Below, in pieces: positions 10,923 to 22,589 of a DNA stretch of 64,000 nucleotides. Numbering within the stretch: position 1 is the stretch's first letter; every line of letters begins with the position of its first letter. The notes under the pieces were generated by a model that made no database searches, was not told the origin of the DNA, and saw only the letters and a program-made list of their open reading frames with translations. The translations under genes and the position numbers were made by a program. The stretch covers positions 1 to 64,000 of the forward strand of contig JADNRY010000065.1 of NCBI GenBank assembly GCA_015501585.1. The letters run 5' to 3'. This DNA comes from Rhodocollybia butyracea (lineage: Eukaryota > Basidiomycota > Agaricomycetes > Agaricales > Omphalotaceae).

Positions 10923-12576
10923 TTAGTCCCGGAACTCCGACTGTGAACCCTGAGCAGCAAGCCGACTCTCCAGATTGCTAGATATTTGAATTAAACAAAT
11001 CAGAAAATCAGCGATAGATCACGGTTTGAACGCACCGCAAAGATTCTTCCTTCGCTAGTAGCTCTTGCCTCTTCTCGTTGATCTCTCGCTGGACCTTGAG
11101 TTCGATTTCCCGGAGCTATTCAGACGCATTAGCACTTGTTTACGAGATTAGGAGTTGTGGTTGTGGGTACCTTTTCTTCCTCGCGACGCAGCTGCTCTTC
11201 CTTGAGACGAACACTTTGGGATGCCATCTCTTCGGGAAGGATGGAAGAGTCGCTGAAGCAAAAAAAAAAGTTAATTTATGGTTTCATCAGTGTGATGTGA
11301 CATACTGGTTGTCAGTGTGTACAGTCCTCGAGAGTTTCTCCGTACGATACGTCTCGTACAAGACATCGTGAGTCAGAGACTTCAAGTCGCCCAAATGAGA
11401 GCTAGCATTCATATCCATTAATGCCGATACTGAATGATAAGCCTGAGAAAACTCACTTCAAGAGAGCGCTCCTGAGTCGGCTAAAGTCACTGTGCTTGGG
11501 GTTGTCTACCTCGGCGATACCCCAGGGGTAGATACGAGCACGGACAGGCTGACCGTCAATTTCAATCTCTTCCTCGGACCCAATGATGGCGAAAGGAAGG
11601 AGTGCCTAGAATAAAGTTAGAGTGCTGTCTTCAGAGATTCAAAGAGCAGCATGGACATACACGAAGCTCGCTGTTGTCTTGGATAGTCTCCTCGTCATCT
11701 TCCTCAACATCATAGGGGAAATTGTACACAGGGATGTCATAGTGTTCGATGTCCTCCATAACCTAAACCGATGAGGAATTAGAACGGCCAGTTTGATATG
11801 AAAGTCTATACTACGTACTCTTTTTTTGAACCCCCGAAGCTCACTTGGCGTCAAAGAATCGGCTTTGCCAATGACAGGGATGACATTGACGCGAGGGAGA
11901 GACGTCGCATGAGTTCAATGTCCATCTCCCTCAAACTGGTGATCATCTATGAGTACGGCCATTGCAGTATCAGCGGTAACTTACGAGTGACGGTGGGTGG
12001 GATAAAGTACAGCAAAGCATGAACCCGGTTATCTCTGAAACGAGGGTTACGCTTGATACGAGACTCTTCGGCCAAAATGTCATCATATTGGCGTTCGAGG
12101 TATCCAACGATTTCTTGGAAGCTAAGAAATACTAAGGTCAAGGAATGAACCCAAAAACAGATGAGAACGTACGCGAATTCGTTGTCAATGTTGTCACCAA
12201 ACCCAGGGGTGTCCACAATGGTCAATGCAATACGGACGCCGTCTTCCTCAAGTTCTGAGAGAAAAAGGGGACCATAAGCCAGAATCTAGCTGTAAATGCG
12301 CGACAGACGGCTCACCAACGTTGAATGGCTTAATTCTGATGCCCTCCTCGGTGTGAGCAGTCTCTGGAGAGTCCGATATTTTATGTGCGAGCACTTCAGA
12401 CTCGCACAGGGTGTTCACAAAAGTGGTGCGTCCAGTGCCAGAGGCACCTGAAATAACAAAAATGATTTAGAAAGCAGAAGATGGTGAATATGTATGAAAA
12501 ACGCACCGACGACCATGACTGTGAACTGAACACCCTTTTTGACTTTATTTCCTCTTCTGCGACCGGCGAACGACAT
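10923..12576 (-). CDS. CDC11: Septin, Cdc11 class
   Basis: A GTP-binding-fold septin that co-assembles into filaments at the septum and bud or hyphal neck. The N-terminus is MSFAGRRRGNKVKKGVQFTV; the P-loop reads GASGTGRTTF, with Arg where most GTPases have the P-loop Lys, which is typical of Cdc11/Spn3-type septins that bind GTP poorly. Other landmarks are G3 TIVDTPGFGDNID, the septin segment YLERQYDDILAEESRIKRNP, RVHALLYFIPPT, G4-like PVIGKADSLT and GSEEEIEIDGQPVRARIYPWG. The C-terminal 70 or so residues are charged heptads (EEQLRREEEKLREIELKVQR) expected to form a coiled coil. At least seven short introns are present and no break was noted. Confidence 0.93.
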
Positions 12577-12777
12577 TGTTGAAGCTTAAGAGAAGAAAAA
12601 GGAACAGAGAGTGCTGTATAGCCTTTGAACTAAAACTCTGAGCAAGAGATGGAAACTGGCGGAAAACAATTTGGACTCTCACGTGTACAGCCACCACTGG
12701 CGCTTCTTTTCCAAGCTTCTCCTGTCTCAGTGTCTGTTCAAGTTTAAATTCGACTTGACTAGTCCCTTCCACCTCGT
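12577..12777. promoter_or_regulatory. Divergent promoter, septin / MSH1
   Basis: The start codons of CDC11 (minus) and MSH1 (plus) are 201 bp apart, so the two genes share a compact upstream region. No TATA box or known operator stands out. Confidence 0.5.
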
Positions 12778-15700
12778 ATGGTGGGTCTGCTGTCTGTATA
12801 TCATTGTGCAAAGCGTACTGCATCGGCTTGTCCTATCTCTGGCCTTTATACCACCACAAGAACGCTGAGACATTCACCTCCGCGGCCTGACTTGAGACGC
12901 GACGAAACTGTTGACCACAACGCGTCTGCCATAACAGAACCAAGAGACGAAACTCCACAAACTACCAAAACAAAGAAAAAGTTCTCCGAACTACCCAAAC
13001 TTTACATCTTGCCTGATGGAAGTATCGCGAAACCTTTGGAACAGTGGCAAAGTGGTGACGATGGTCTTTGTGAGCACACCGTTTGATTCCCATGCTGTAT
13101 GGTATATCTGACCAAAATCTAGTGACGAAAAGCGTAGATCTAGACTACGCCGCAGCCGGTAATCTTTTGCGCCAGATCGAAACAAGAACAAGCGTGTCAG
13201 ACATGGTTGAGGAGAGCAAATTTGAGGACGTAGGTAAGTTCAAGTTGTGCACGCATTTGGCTATGTCATGGATATGACTGCCTGAAGCAGAAGAAACAAT
13301 ACCGAAGGCTCGCCGCCGCAAAAAGAAAGAGCCTGAAACCACTGAGCAGCAGGAGTCTCTTAAACCAAAGAAGCGCCCTCGTAAGAAGGACACCGAAGCG
13401 AATGATGCTGTCCCAAAAAAGCCCAAACGCGTCGTGAAACCCAAGGCCGTTGAAGGTTGGTTCATGATCTGCTATGCAGTCTATATTTACTCACATGTCT
13501 TCCAGCATCAGACGGTCTGCCACAAGGTATACTTGCCGATGAGATACGAGAGAATCTGTCCAAGTTCCCGCATTGTCTCCTTCTTACTCGCGTCGGCAAT
13601 TTTTATGAGGTAGGTCCTTTCCGACGCGCAAATAACCATAGTCTTAAACCGCCCCAGTCTTACTTCGACCAGGCTATTGAAATATCCAAAATACTCAACA
13701 TCAAACTGGCGTCCCGAAAATGGGGTGGTGGGCGCGTCCCAATGTGTGGCTTTCCCCTTCAACACATCGACAAGCACCTCAAAGTCATGGTCCAGCAACA
13801 TAAACGATTCGTGGCAATGTGTGAAGAATTCCCGCAATACACCTCGAGTGACGAGCGAAAGTTTGAGCGACGGGTGGTTCGAGTTATCACACCGGGGACG
13901 CTTATTGACGAATCGTTCTTGAATCAGTATGAGAATAACTACCTCCTTGCTGTTAGTGCGCCTCCGGAAGATACATCTGGGACTGGGAGTCCAACGTTGG
14001 GGCTAGCGTGGATAGACGTGTCAACCGGAGAATTTTACTCCAAGCGTACTTCGTTCGGGGGTCTACGAGATGAAATAACGCGTATTGGCCCTCAAGAAAT
14101 CGTTCTTCACAAGGACTTGGAGGAGCGCTCTACCCATCCGGCTATAGAAGCAGCCGCAGAAGAGGGTAATGTCGTCTCTTTCGTTACGCCGCTCAGTCCA
14201 CCTGTGGACTGTGACGTGGATCCTGACACTTCTCTGACACCCAGAGCAACTGAAGTCAATGTCACAGATGAAATCACTATGGTCCAGGACACCTCTCCAT
14301 TCGTTTATACAACCGAAGAAACAGCTGCTATCGCTCTATTGACTACATACCTACGTGCCAATCTTCTTGAACACATGCCTCCTCTATTACTCCCTAACCG
14401 TGAAGACAGTGGAAATAGAATGCAGATTGACTCGCATACCATCAAGGCCCTGGAGATTCGCGAGAGCATGCGTGAAGGTGGCGTTCGCGGCAGCTTGTTG
14501 AGCTCTGTTAAACGCACTATCACAACAAGCGGAACTCGACTACTTGCGAGATGGCTTTGTGCGTAGAGTGGTTCATCTTCTCGTTCATTCGGTTGATCCC
14601 GATATAGGTTCTCCTAGTACTTCGATCCAGGAAATTAACGCCAGACAGTCTCTTGTCGCTTTTTTTTCACTCGCGTCCACACTTTCGTTCGGATTTGCTC
14701 GGGCTGCTGGCAAAAGCTGAAGATGCTGGACGGATCGTACAGAAATTTCTTCTCGGAAAAGGTGATCCAAATGATTTGCTCGCTTTGACTGCGACGGTGA
14801 ATATCTGGAGCAATCTCCAGTATAGAGTCAACCACGAACGTGAGGCGGAATCCATAGAACAGCGTCCTCTTAACGCTGTTGAATGGGCTAGTCTGGATGT
14901 CTTGATGAACAGGATGGTCAACCTTCAGGATTTAGCTCAGAGAATAAGTTTGGCGGTTGAGAGTCCAGCCCTTTCACAACTGGATGAACCGTTTGATTTA
15001 TCTGAAGAAGACAACGAGTTTGGTTTGGATTCTAGCCGTTTGCAATGGCGGTACGGTCGAATGAAATTCGGTATCAAGATTAAACCAGAGTCAATATTTT
15101 ATACCCCGAAACAGATCTTAGTTAACTAATAAGCATTAAAATAGATTTTCACCTGCACTCTTAGAGCTGAACACTCTCCTCAAGGACCTGTGGAAACAAA
15201 AAGCAAAGATGGAAGAGAAACTCCAGCTTAAATATGGTAAAGTGACTCTGCTACTTCTCCCGCACGCTCATTCATTGGCCTCAAACAGACGCCCCGTCAT
15301 TAACTCTTCGATCCTCTCCCGGTCAAGGCATGCATGTACACCTAGCTAAATCCAAAAGAGACCACAGATTATTAAGTGCAGACCCTACATTTGTATCTAT
15401 GAACGAAACTGGGACCACTAGGACTTATTTCTATCAGGTGCGGTGCAGTTATTAGTACCACCATGCTTGTGATGCCATTTTTGGCATATAGGATTGGGCG
15501 CAACTGGGACAAAAAATATTCACTACGTCGATTGATGTTTTAGCTGCTGAAAAGGAAGCTTTCGAGACCCTACGACAAGAAGTAGTTTCTTCACGATCTT
15601 TCGAGTGTAATCGTCGAACTGACTCCCACTTTATAGGTTAATCTTCACGCACCAAGTCTAAGACGTAATGCACGAGTCCTGGATGAGTTGGACGTTACAT

Positions 15701-16692
15701 TGGCTTTCGCGCAGCTTGCAATCGACATGAACTTCGTTAGACCTTCCATACAAGAAGAGTGAGTGCTAAGTTCATTTTTCGCAGTCGCCGCGTTTGACCA
15801 GTAAAGTAGTGCAACTTACAACGTCGTTAACGGTCGACACCCTACCGTCGAACTTGGGCTCCTTACTTCTGGACGTGTATTTACTCCAAACACAGTAACA
15901 ATGACACCTTCGTCACAATTTCACGTTATCACTGGCCCTAATATGGCAGGAAAGTCAACTCTTTTGCGCCAAACAGCTCTGATAGCAATTCTGGCGCAAA
16001 GTGGGTCCTTTGTACCAGCCGACGCGGCAACGTTGGGTATAGCGGACAAACTCTTTTCGCGTGTTGGGGCCAAGGATGACTTATTCCACGACCGTAGTAC
16101 GTTCATGGTGGAGATGCTGGAAACGGCAGAGATACTGAGACGTGCTACTCCGCGAAGTTTGGTATATTGGCCATTCCATTTCCTCCTGACTTTTTGCTGA
16201 CCTTTCACTAGGTAATCATGGATGAGGTCGGTCGGGGAACGACTGTTAAAGATGGTATCGCGTTGGCATTTGCAACGATTCATCATCTGGTTACCGTCAA
16301 CCGATGCCGGACATTGTTTGCAACGCACTTCCACGAGTTATCAGACATGTTAGGATATACAGAATCTTCCTTTTTCGGACAAGGTATATTCGAAACTGTT
16401 GCATTTCATTGCACTAGTGTGGACGAGATTGAGGTCAGGATATTTTATCGCCCCCAGGAGCGCCTATTGACCGGATCTGCTCTAGGCTGGTTCCTTCTCT
16501 TACTCTTACAGGCTTCGACCTGGGGTAAACCGTGATAGTCACGGTCTGAAAGTTGCACAGTTGGCCGGAATGCCACATTTGGCTGTAGCAGTTGCGCAAA
16601 ATGTCTTGACAGCTCTTAAAGGCAAACCAACGATAGACCTCGATCCTGATGAGCTTGCATCCATTGGACAAACATCGAGTATGACAGTATAG
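12778..16692 (+). CDS. MSH1: Mitochondrial DNA mismatch repair protein MSH1 (MutS family)
   Basis: MutS homologue that guards mitochondrial DNA. The start at 12778 gives a mitochondrial-type leader ([20 protein letters not shown]). The mismatch-recognition domain shows the Phe-x-Glu motif in [15 protein letters not shown] followed by [19 protein letters not shown], typical of Msh1 rather than Msh2-6. The C-terminal ATPase has Walker [11 protein letters not shown], the MutS signature [16 protein letters not shown], Walker [10 protein letters not shown] and [12 protein letters not shown]. The last intron joins DEIE to [20 protein letters not shown] and the protein ends [12 protein letters not shown]. 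One frame break is seen: the T run at 14660-14667 has eight T where seven are needed to continue SLVAFF into [17 protein letters not shown]. The remaining exons join in frame with GT-AG introns. Confidence 0.93.
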
Positions 16693-16900
16693 TATATTAC
16701 AACGCTTGCTTATAACAGGTAAAACTTATCTACAAATTACACTATACAAATTACACTAATATTTACAATGCATTGCTGAATCTATGTACTATCGTGTACA
16801 AACTTCAGAAGGGAATCTTGCTGAATGGCAACGAAGGAGTTGGAGCCTTGCTAGCTTACAGATTCCGGGTGCTGCTTCCTACGTAGAGCACTACGGGAGT

Positions 16901-17720
16901 GCTGAAGCGTTGACGTCCTTGATGTTGTTTTCCCCTCGCGCGAGGAATGACCGGGTATCAGTTGTGTGACTCGACCAAGCTTTCCGTGATCGATTGGAAT
17001 ACAACCTGCATGAAGTGTTTTGACCACAGTGCCCTGATTCAGCGACAACAATACCTGGTAACGGTCGCCGTACCATGGCATGCATCTGACTGCCCGCACG
17101 GCCGCAGATGATCCGCACTTACTTGCTGTGGAACGACTCAGATAGGAGGAAAGGGGCCGGGATATTCCAGTGGGTTACATTGTAATGGGGCAAGGATCCA
17201 CCATTACCTGTGATACATACTGAGCTGTTCGTTGCAGAGTATCATGCGAGGAGTACCGGTGTGTACTTCTCTCAGAGAGGGGACCGTCGTAGATATGCTG
17301 GGCTCTTGAAGAACCTGGATCTCGCTTCATCCCCTTCACAGTGCATGCGGGTGTCGCGAGGCAGCGTACCGAGTTCGGAACGACATCTTGGGTGCAACAT
17401 TCGCGGCGTGTAAAGATGCTATGTACGTGGGCCCCGGCTGTTTCTTTCACCTGGTCGACTTCCGCAGCAATAACGTATTGATAATACTTTACTAGAAAAT
17501 AAACTCACCAGTTACAATCGTTGTCAACGAGTATTCCTATCAAACCGATGCAGCATACGTCCAAAGCGGTTGGTGTATGTTGCTGCATGCGAGAAATTCA
17601 ACGCTGACAAACAACACTTTCCTAGAGCGGTCTCCAGATTCGGATGATGATTCTGAAGAATTAGAGAAGGAAAAGTTTACGAGATTCCAGTTCGATGCAA
17701 ATGAAATCATGATGGTGACT
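16901..17720. repeat. Tandem-array block X, copy 1
   Basis: First copy of a non-coding-looking block that recurs at about 19655-20430 and, truncated, at 22789-23095. The copies share long stretches, for example the segment around GCGTGTAAAGATGCTATGTACG and the later GCTGCATGCGAGAAA. They are interrupted by small indels that shift any reading frame. A short frame, LHARNSTLT followed by an acidic run, is kept in all three copies, but I cannot assign it to a gene. Confidence 0.75.
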
Positions 17721-17812
17721 TATAGCCTCGCCAGCCAGAATTCAGAATTCGCGATCTGGATCACAGCCAGATCGATTCATCGAGCTTGGGCACCACTTTA
17801 TCCTACATGATA

Positions 17813-18812
17813 TTACTCTGCAGTGGTTATTTTACTCCCTCTTTCCATGTTACGCTGCGTATTGTGCAATGATCCACCACTAATCCGGTCAAGCACATCA
17901 AGCATACTCTCAACTTGCTTGTCAAATTCAGGCTTCCTAGCTGGCCAGGACGGATGGTATTCCTTTTCAGGACATGCCCCGATGGTTTCGAGGTGATTTT
18001 GGCTGTACAATGACTATATAGAACGCATTCTTTTGTCGCATCGTCGCTTTTTGTTCAGGAAACATGACAGCTAGAAAAAGCATATGGGACACACAAAGAA
18101 AACCAGATTCAGGAGCAAGTACTCTTGGCCTGCCACTGACCCATAACATGGAACGAGATATGTACAGCCCTTGTGACCGGTGAACTCGAAGTAAACCGGG
18201 TTCTCGTTACTGGGTATGCCGGAGTAGGTTATGAGTGTGCCAGCTGAGTTAAATATGCTGTTGATCTGTGTGGTCATGATTCTTCTAAGTTGTGTTATAT
18301 CATTCCTTTCGAATCCCGGGGGTAGACTACTCTCAATATCTATGAGCTGCACTAGAGGTCCCTTCACCTTTAGGTACCACCTAACACTGATATGTGGGTT
18401 AGGTAGAGTACGATTAACCACTAGTAGCACACACTTACAGCCTCAGATGACGATGATAATACAGCCAATAATTTCTCGGATCCTATTCGTGGTACACCTG
18501 GTATGACTGACTTGGATTCAAGCTCATCGTGAATTTCCTTCCATTCGTCTCTTGATGGCGTATGGGTGCGGACCCTCGTAGGATAGACTCCCGTATTCGT
18601 CCAGCTGTCCTGAGAAAAGTCCAATATAGTCCACCGTCGGGGCATTGGGAGACCTGGGAGGCCTGTTCTTCAAAAGGGGACGAATCAAACTACCAAAGAA
18701 TGTGAGGAACGCAAGGAAACCCAGATCCAGGAGCTCGGAGTACTCACGCGCACGACTTTTTTATCCAGCCATGGGGAGCGTTTGGAGGACATTGCCGCCC
18801 TCCGGTTACTTT
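17813..18812 (-). pseudogene. Truncated, frameshifted copy of the secreted two-repeat gene
   Basis: Aligns along its length with the intact gene at 20580-21908 (for example YSGIPSNENPVYFEFTG against YSGIPADSNKLNNDPVYFE) but lacks the signal-peptide exon and the start of the first repeat. A 17 nt deletion between LDE and GVYPTRV shifts the frame, and the last exon has lost about 30 nt, again out of frame. The second repeat still shows the C-x5-C motif CTYLVPC. Intron positions can still be recognised. Homology ends near 18812, where the sequence becomes unrelated to the intact copy. Confidence 0.8.
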
Positions 18813-19654
18813 AGTCCCCTTGACTCGCAGCTAGAAGCCACTGATTGAGCGTATTTGCAACCACTTGGCCTCGGCGCCTACTGTGTCTCATTGGCGTCTC
18901 CTTGCCTTTTACATAATGGTTGTATGATGTTCGGTTGTTCGGCCCTGACTTCCCTTGATTACGTATGTTGGTCCTGCAAACGTGGTGGTGTGTGCTAGGC
19001 TAGTATTTGGAGAGCCTTAGTGGATTGTCGCTTGACACATGGTTTTGGACGTCGAGCCTTCCTCGATCCGGTCATCTCCCTCTGCCCTTGGATTACAGGC
19101 CAACAACATCCATCAGTCCACGGGTAACTTTTGCTGGTGGATGGACATCGATTGCGTATTGGCTAACTTACATTGTCCGCGCTGACTGGCCTTGCTACGT
19201 CGTCTATCAACACTATCATCCGCAATATCAGGACAATGACCTCGAGAACCTGCACAAGAGCCTACCCTCCTATGGCGATCTCAATTCACTTACGCCACTA
19301 CTTTTATCTTGTCAAAACCGTCACTCTCTCTCTCGTCTCCTATGCAGTTCCCTGGCCTGGAATGTTTCGCGCAACTCCAGGTAGATGTTTCCGGTGTGAG
19401 TCGGTGAAGGTCAGTCACCAGCACACGATGTCATGCACTGTTTGAAACACTGGAATATGCTCTTTTACAGTCCAAGGGCATTCCTCAACTCGTTTCGATT
19501 CGCAATGACTTTCAGACCCTGGCGGGAGTGTCTATTCCGAGTGTTTTTCTTCACTCAGCGACGGCGATGCGAAAACAAGCGGCTTTTTCTTGGATCGCGG
19601 TTCCCACTAGGGCAAGTATATTCATGAACCAGTTCAAATTTGGTCCTCGCAAAT
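18813..19654. other. Unique spacer inside the tandem array, no gene recognised
   Basis: Separates unit A from unit B of the array. It holds a plus-strand frame from 19007 of about 125 codons that matches nothing I recognise and has no partner in the other units. The second unit has coding sequence at the corresponding place, so this stretch may be an insertion or the scar of the deletion that removed the 5' end of the pseudogene. Confidence 0.4.
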
Positions 19655-20430
19655 ACTGAAGCGCTGACGTCCTTATTGATGTTGTTATGTTGTTTTCCCT
19701 CGACAGGACGTCAGTTACGTGACTCGACAAAGCTCTCCGCGATCGATTGGGATACCACCAGGCCCTGATTCACTGAAGACAATATCTGGTAACCGTCGCG
19801 GTAATAATACATCTGATTGTTCGCATGGTCGCATATGGTCGCATTTACTTGCTGTTGAACGACTCAGATGGGAGGAAAGGGGCCAGGATACTGCAGTTAT
19901 GGAATGATGCAAGAATCCACATTTCTCTGGCATCGCAGACCTGTGATACATACTGAGCTGTTCATTGCAGAGCATCATGCCCATACATATATGAAGTACC
20001 ATAGTATCAGAGAGGGGACCGTCGTAGATATGTCGGGAACCTAGATCTCGCTTCTACAATGGAGCCATCCCCTTCACAATGCATGCGGGTGTCGCGAGAC
20101 GGCATAACGAGACGCCTGTTCAGAACGACATCTTGGGTGCAGCATTCACGGCGTGTAAAGATGCTATGTACGTAGCGCGCGGGCCCGGTTATGTCTTTCA
20201 CCTGGTCGATACCGGTATTGATAATACGTTATTAGAAAAGAAACTTGCAATCGTTGTCATTAAGTACTCCTCCGTTCGATCAAATCCCGGATCCAGCATA
20301 CGTCTACAGTGATTAGCGTATGTTGCTGCATGCGAGAAATTCAACGCTGACAAGTAATACTTTCCCAGAGTGGTCTCCAGATGCAGGTGATAATTCTGAA
20401 GATCGATGCAAAATGGAATCAGGATGAAGA
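19655..20430. repeat. Tandem-array block X, copy 2
   Basis: Second copy of the block at 16901-17720, displaced by about 2750 bp, with point differences and small indels. It sits directly downstream of the intact secreted-protein gene, just as copy 1 lies downstream of the pseudogene. Confidence 0.75.
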
Positions 20431-20579
20431 CTAGTCTCGCAAGTCGAGAAAATCGTTCTGAAATCTGGAGCGTCGATTTGCACCACTTTATTCTGAATAT
20501 GAATAAGTATTACTCTAGATTACTCTGCAGTACTTTTCTTATTCCCTCCTTCTGTGTTATGCTACGAATTGTGCAATTA

Positions 20580-21908
20580 TCAATTACCTATCTGGGTCCG
20601 CTTCTCGAAGAGCATATGCTTAATTTGCTCGCCAAGGGCAACCTGCTTAGCTGGCCAGGACGGATGGTAATATCCTTTAGGATATGCCCCAATGATGTCC
20701 AACCTGAACGTGTCTCCGGATTTTTTAGGCCATTTTGGCTGTCCAATGACTATATGGAACGCAGACTTTTGTTGCACCGTTGCCTCTATTCCAGGAAATA
20801 TGACAGCTAGAAAAAGCATACGTGAGACACAAAGAAAACCGGATTCAGGAGCAAGTACTCACAACCTTTGCCTGCCAACCCATAACATGGATCGCTCTGT
20901 GTACAGGGGTTGGGACCGATGAACTCGAAGTAAACCGGGTCGTTGTTTAACTTGTTACTGTCAGCTGGTATGCCAGAGTAGGCTATGAACGCGCCAGGTG
21001 AGCCAAATATGTTGTTGATCTGTTTGGTCATGATTACTCTAAGTTTCCTTGATTCATCATTCTTTATCCTCGGTCGACCACTCTGGATCTTTGTCCGTCC
21101 CAAGGGTAGACCACTCTGGATATCTATGAACTGCACCTGAGGCTCTACCTTAGATACCTAATAATATATGGGTTAGGTAGAGCACAATTAACCAGTAGCA
21201 AACACTAGCCTGAGATGACGATGATAATACAGCCAACAGTTTCTCGGATTCTATTCGTGGTACACCTGGTATGGCCGACTTGAAAGCAAGCTGATCATGA
21301 ATGCCCTGCCATACTTGTCTTGACAGCGCATGGGTGCTGACCCTCGTAGGAGAGACTCCCATGAACTCGGGGATCCCGTTTTTGTCCAGCTTTTTTGAGA
21401 AAAGGCCAATATAGTCCACCATCGGGGCATTGTCAGACTCGGGAGGCATTTCCCATGCCGCATCTCGATGAATCTGACCTACCAAAGAATATGAGGAACG
21501 CAAGGAAACCCAGATCCAGGAGCAAGTACTCACGACCTCTTTTTATCCACCCATGGCACGGAGCGTTCGGAGGACAGTGCGGCCCTCCGGTTACTTTGAT
21601 GAAAAGGTGCCCTTCAGGATATAGTTGGTGTGAACCGTCGTAGGTCCATGTCGTGCCCTTTGGCATATTCAAGGCCCCATTGATCGCTTTAGTATAGAGC
21701 CTGCTAGCTGATTCTGTGCCTGGGCTTGGACTTGGGCTGTCTTTGGGATCTCCTCTTTGATTAATGAAGGTCACGGTGTGGGCCTGCATTGGGTATTAAG
21801 TATAGTACGACCACCGTAACATCAACTTACATTCGCCCTCTTGGCTGATAAAGGGAATACAGCAAGTATGGAGCTGGCTATGAATGCGAGGAGAAGAGCA
21901 GAGCGCAT
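20580..21908 (-). CDS. Small secreted protein with two internal repeats (unknown function)
   Basis: Five exons join cleanly. Exon 1 encodes a signal peptide (MRSALLLAFIASSILAVFPL, then SAKRA). The mature protein consists of two diverged repeats. Each has a Thr/Ser-rich opening, a short beta-like stretch, and the motif C-x5-C in a Pro-Cys-[His/Tyr]-Gly setting: CPPNAPCHG in repeat 1 and CTQSDPCYG in repeat 2. Each is then cut by an intron with the same donor context (GTGAGTACTTGCTCCTG), and the following exon ends with a similar helix-like segment. So the internal duplication included the intron. The protein ends FEKRTQIGN at the stop 20580-20582. No known enzyme or lectin motif was recognised. 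A 5'-truncated pseudogene lies at 17813-18812. An extracellular, accessory role is inference only. Confidence 0.75.
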
Positions 21909-22133
21909 TTCGAGAGGTGTGTAGTAATATCAATATTGTAGGAAGGCAGATTGACCAGCAAAATGTCTTTGAGGGGAACTGAACCAGCAGAGTTGCGATG
22001 GGAAGGACGTTTGGGAGGAGCTTGGGGACCCCCGATGCTGTACGTTTACTTGGTGTTTCTGTTTGATCATATTTGAAATATCCGAGAGCGTGTAAAACAC
22101 TGTCCCAAGAAGAGCCCCGATCTTATAGATCGA

Positions 22134-22162
22134 GTCGGCCCCACGTCAAAAATGGGGCCGAT
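22134..22162. repeat. Hairpin in the left arm of the TIR element
   Basis: TCGGCCCCA and TGGGGCCGA form a perfect 9 bp inverted repeat around a short A-rich loop. It overlaps the inner half of the left terminal repeat. Confidence 0.8.
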
Positions 22163-22199
22163 TGTGTCTGACCGAGATATTTCTTAATTAGATTAAAAA

Positions 22200-22287
22200 G
22201 CTCGCCGCAGGCGGCACCACGCAGTGGGCCCAGCGGCGAGCGTCGGGTCCAGGGCGGAGCCCTGGTTGTCGCGGCCAACGCCGCCAA
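22200..22287. repeat. GC-rich hairpin module, copy 1
   Basis: Contains GCTCGCCGC paired with GCGGCGAGC (9 bp, perfect), an inner CCAC-GCA-GTGG hairpin, and then CCAGGGC-GGA-GCCCTGG (7 bp stem, 3 nt loop). It is repeated at 22352-22442. Confidence 0.85.
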
Positions 22288-22351
22288 ACATTCAATTAAG
22301 AAGTAAGTACCTACATTTGGTTACTTACAGCCACAACGTGCCAGAAAAAAG

Positions 22352-22442
22352 GCCCGCCGCAGGCGTAAAGCACCACGCAGTGGGCCAGCGGCGAGCGTCG
22401 GGTCCAGGGCAGAGCCCTGGTTGTCGCGGCCAACGCCGCCAA
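22352..22442. repeat. GC-rich hairpin module, copy 2
   Basis: Direct repeat of copy 1 with a few differences: GGA to AGA in the loop of the second hairpin, an insertion in the first loop, and one T to C change in the outer stem. The arms are otherwise unchanged. A perfect 8 bp inverted repeat, CCACATGA-CGA-TCATGTGG, follows at 22448-22466. Confidence 0.85.
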
Positions 22443-22589
22443 CACCACCACATGACGATCATGTGGCCGTTCCTGCCCGGAGCCTTGGAGGGGCTGATCT
22501 CCTATTCTTGGGGCTGATCGGCCCCACCAGCCCCGGGGCCGACTGGGGCTCTTCCTGGTTCTGACTTGTTCTCCCGAGAGCGAATAATG

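Larger units (their letters stand above)
22105..22558. mobile_element. Candidate MITE-like element with 24-bp interrupted terminal inverted repeats
   Basis: The right end is contiguous, GGGGCCGACT followed by GGGGCTCTTCCTGG (22535-22558). The left end holds the reverse complement in two blocks, CCAAGAAGAGCCCC (22105-22118, one mismatch) and AGTCGGCCCC (22133-22142, perfect), split by a 14 nt palindromic insert GATCTTATAGATCG. Inside are two copies of a roughly 90 nt GC-rich hairpin module and several further perfect inverted repeats. There is no transposase frame. I could not identify a target-site duplication, so the exact ends and class are uncertain. Confidence 0.6.
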
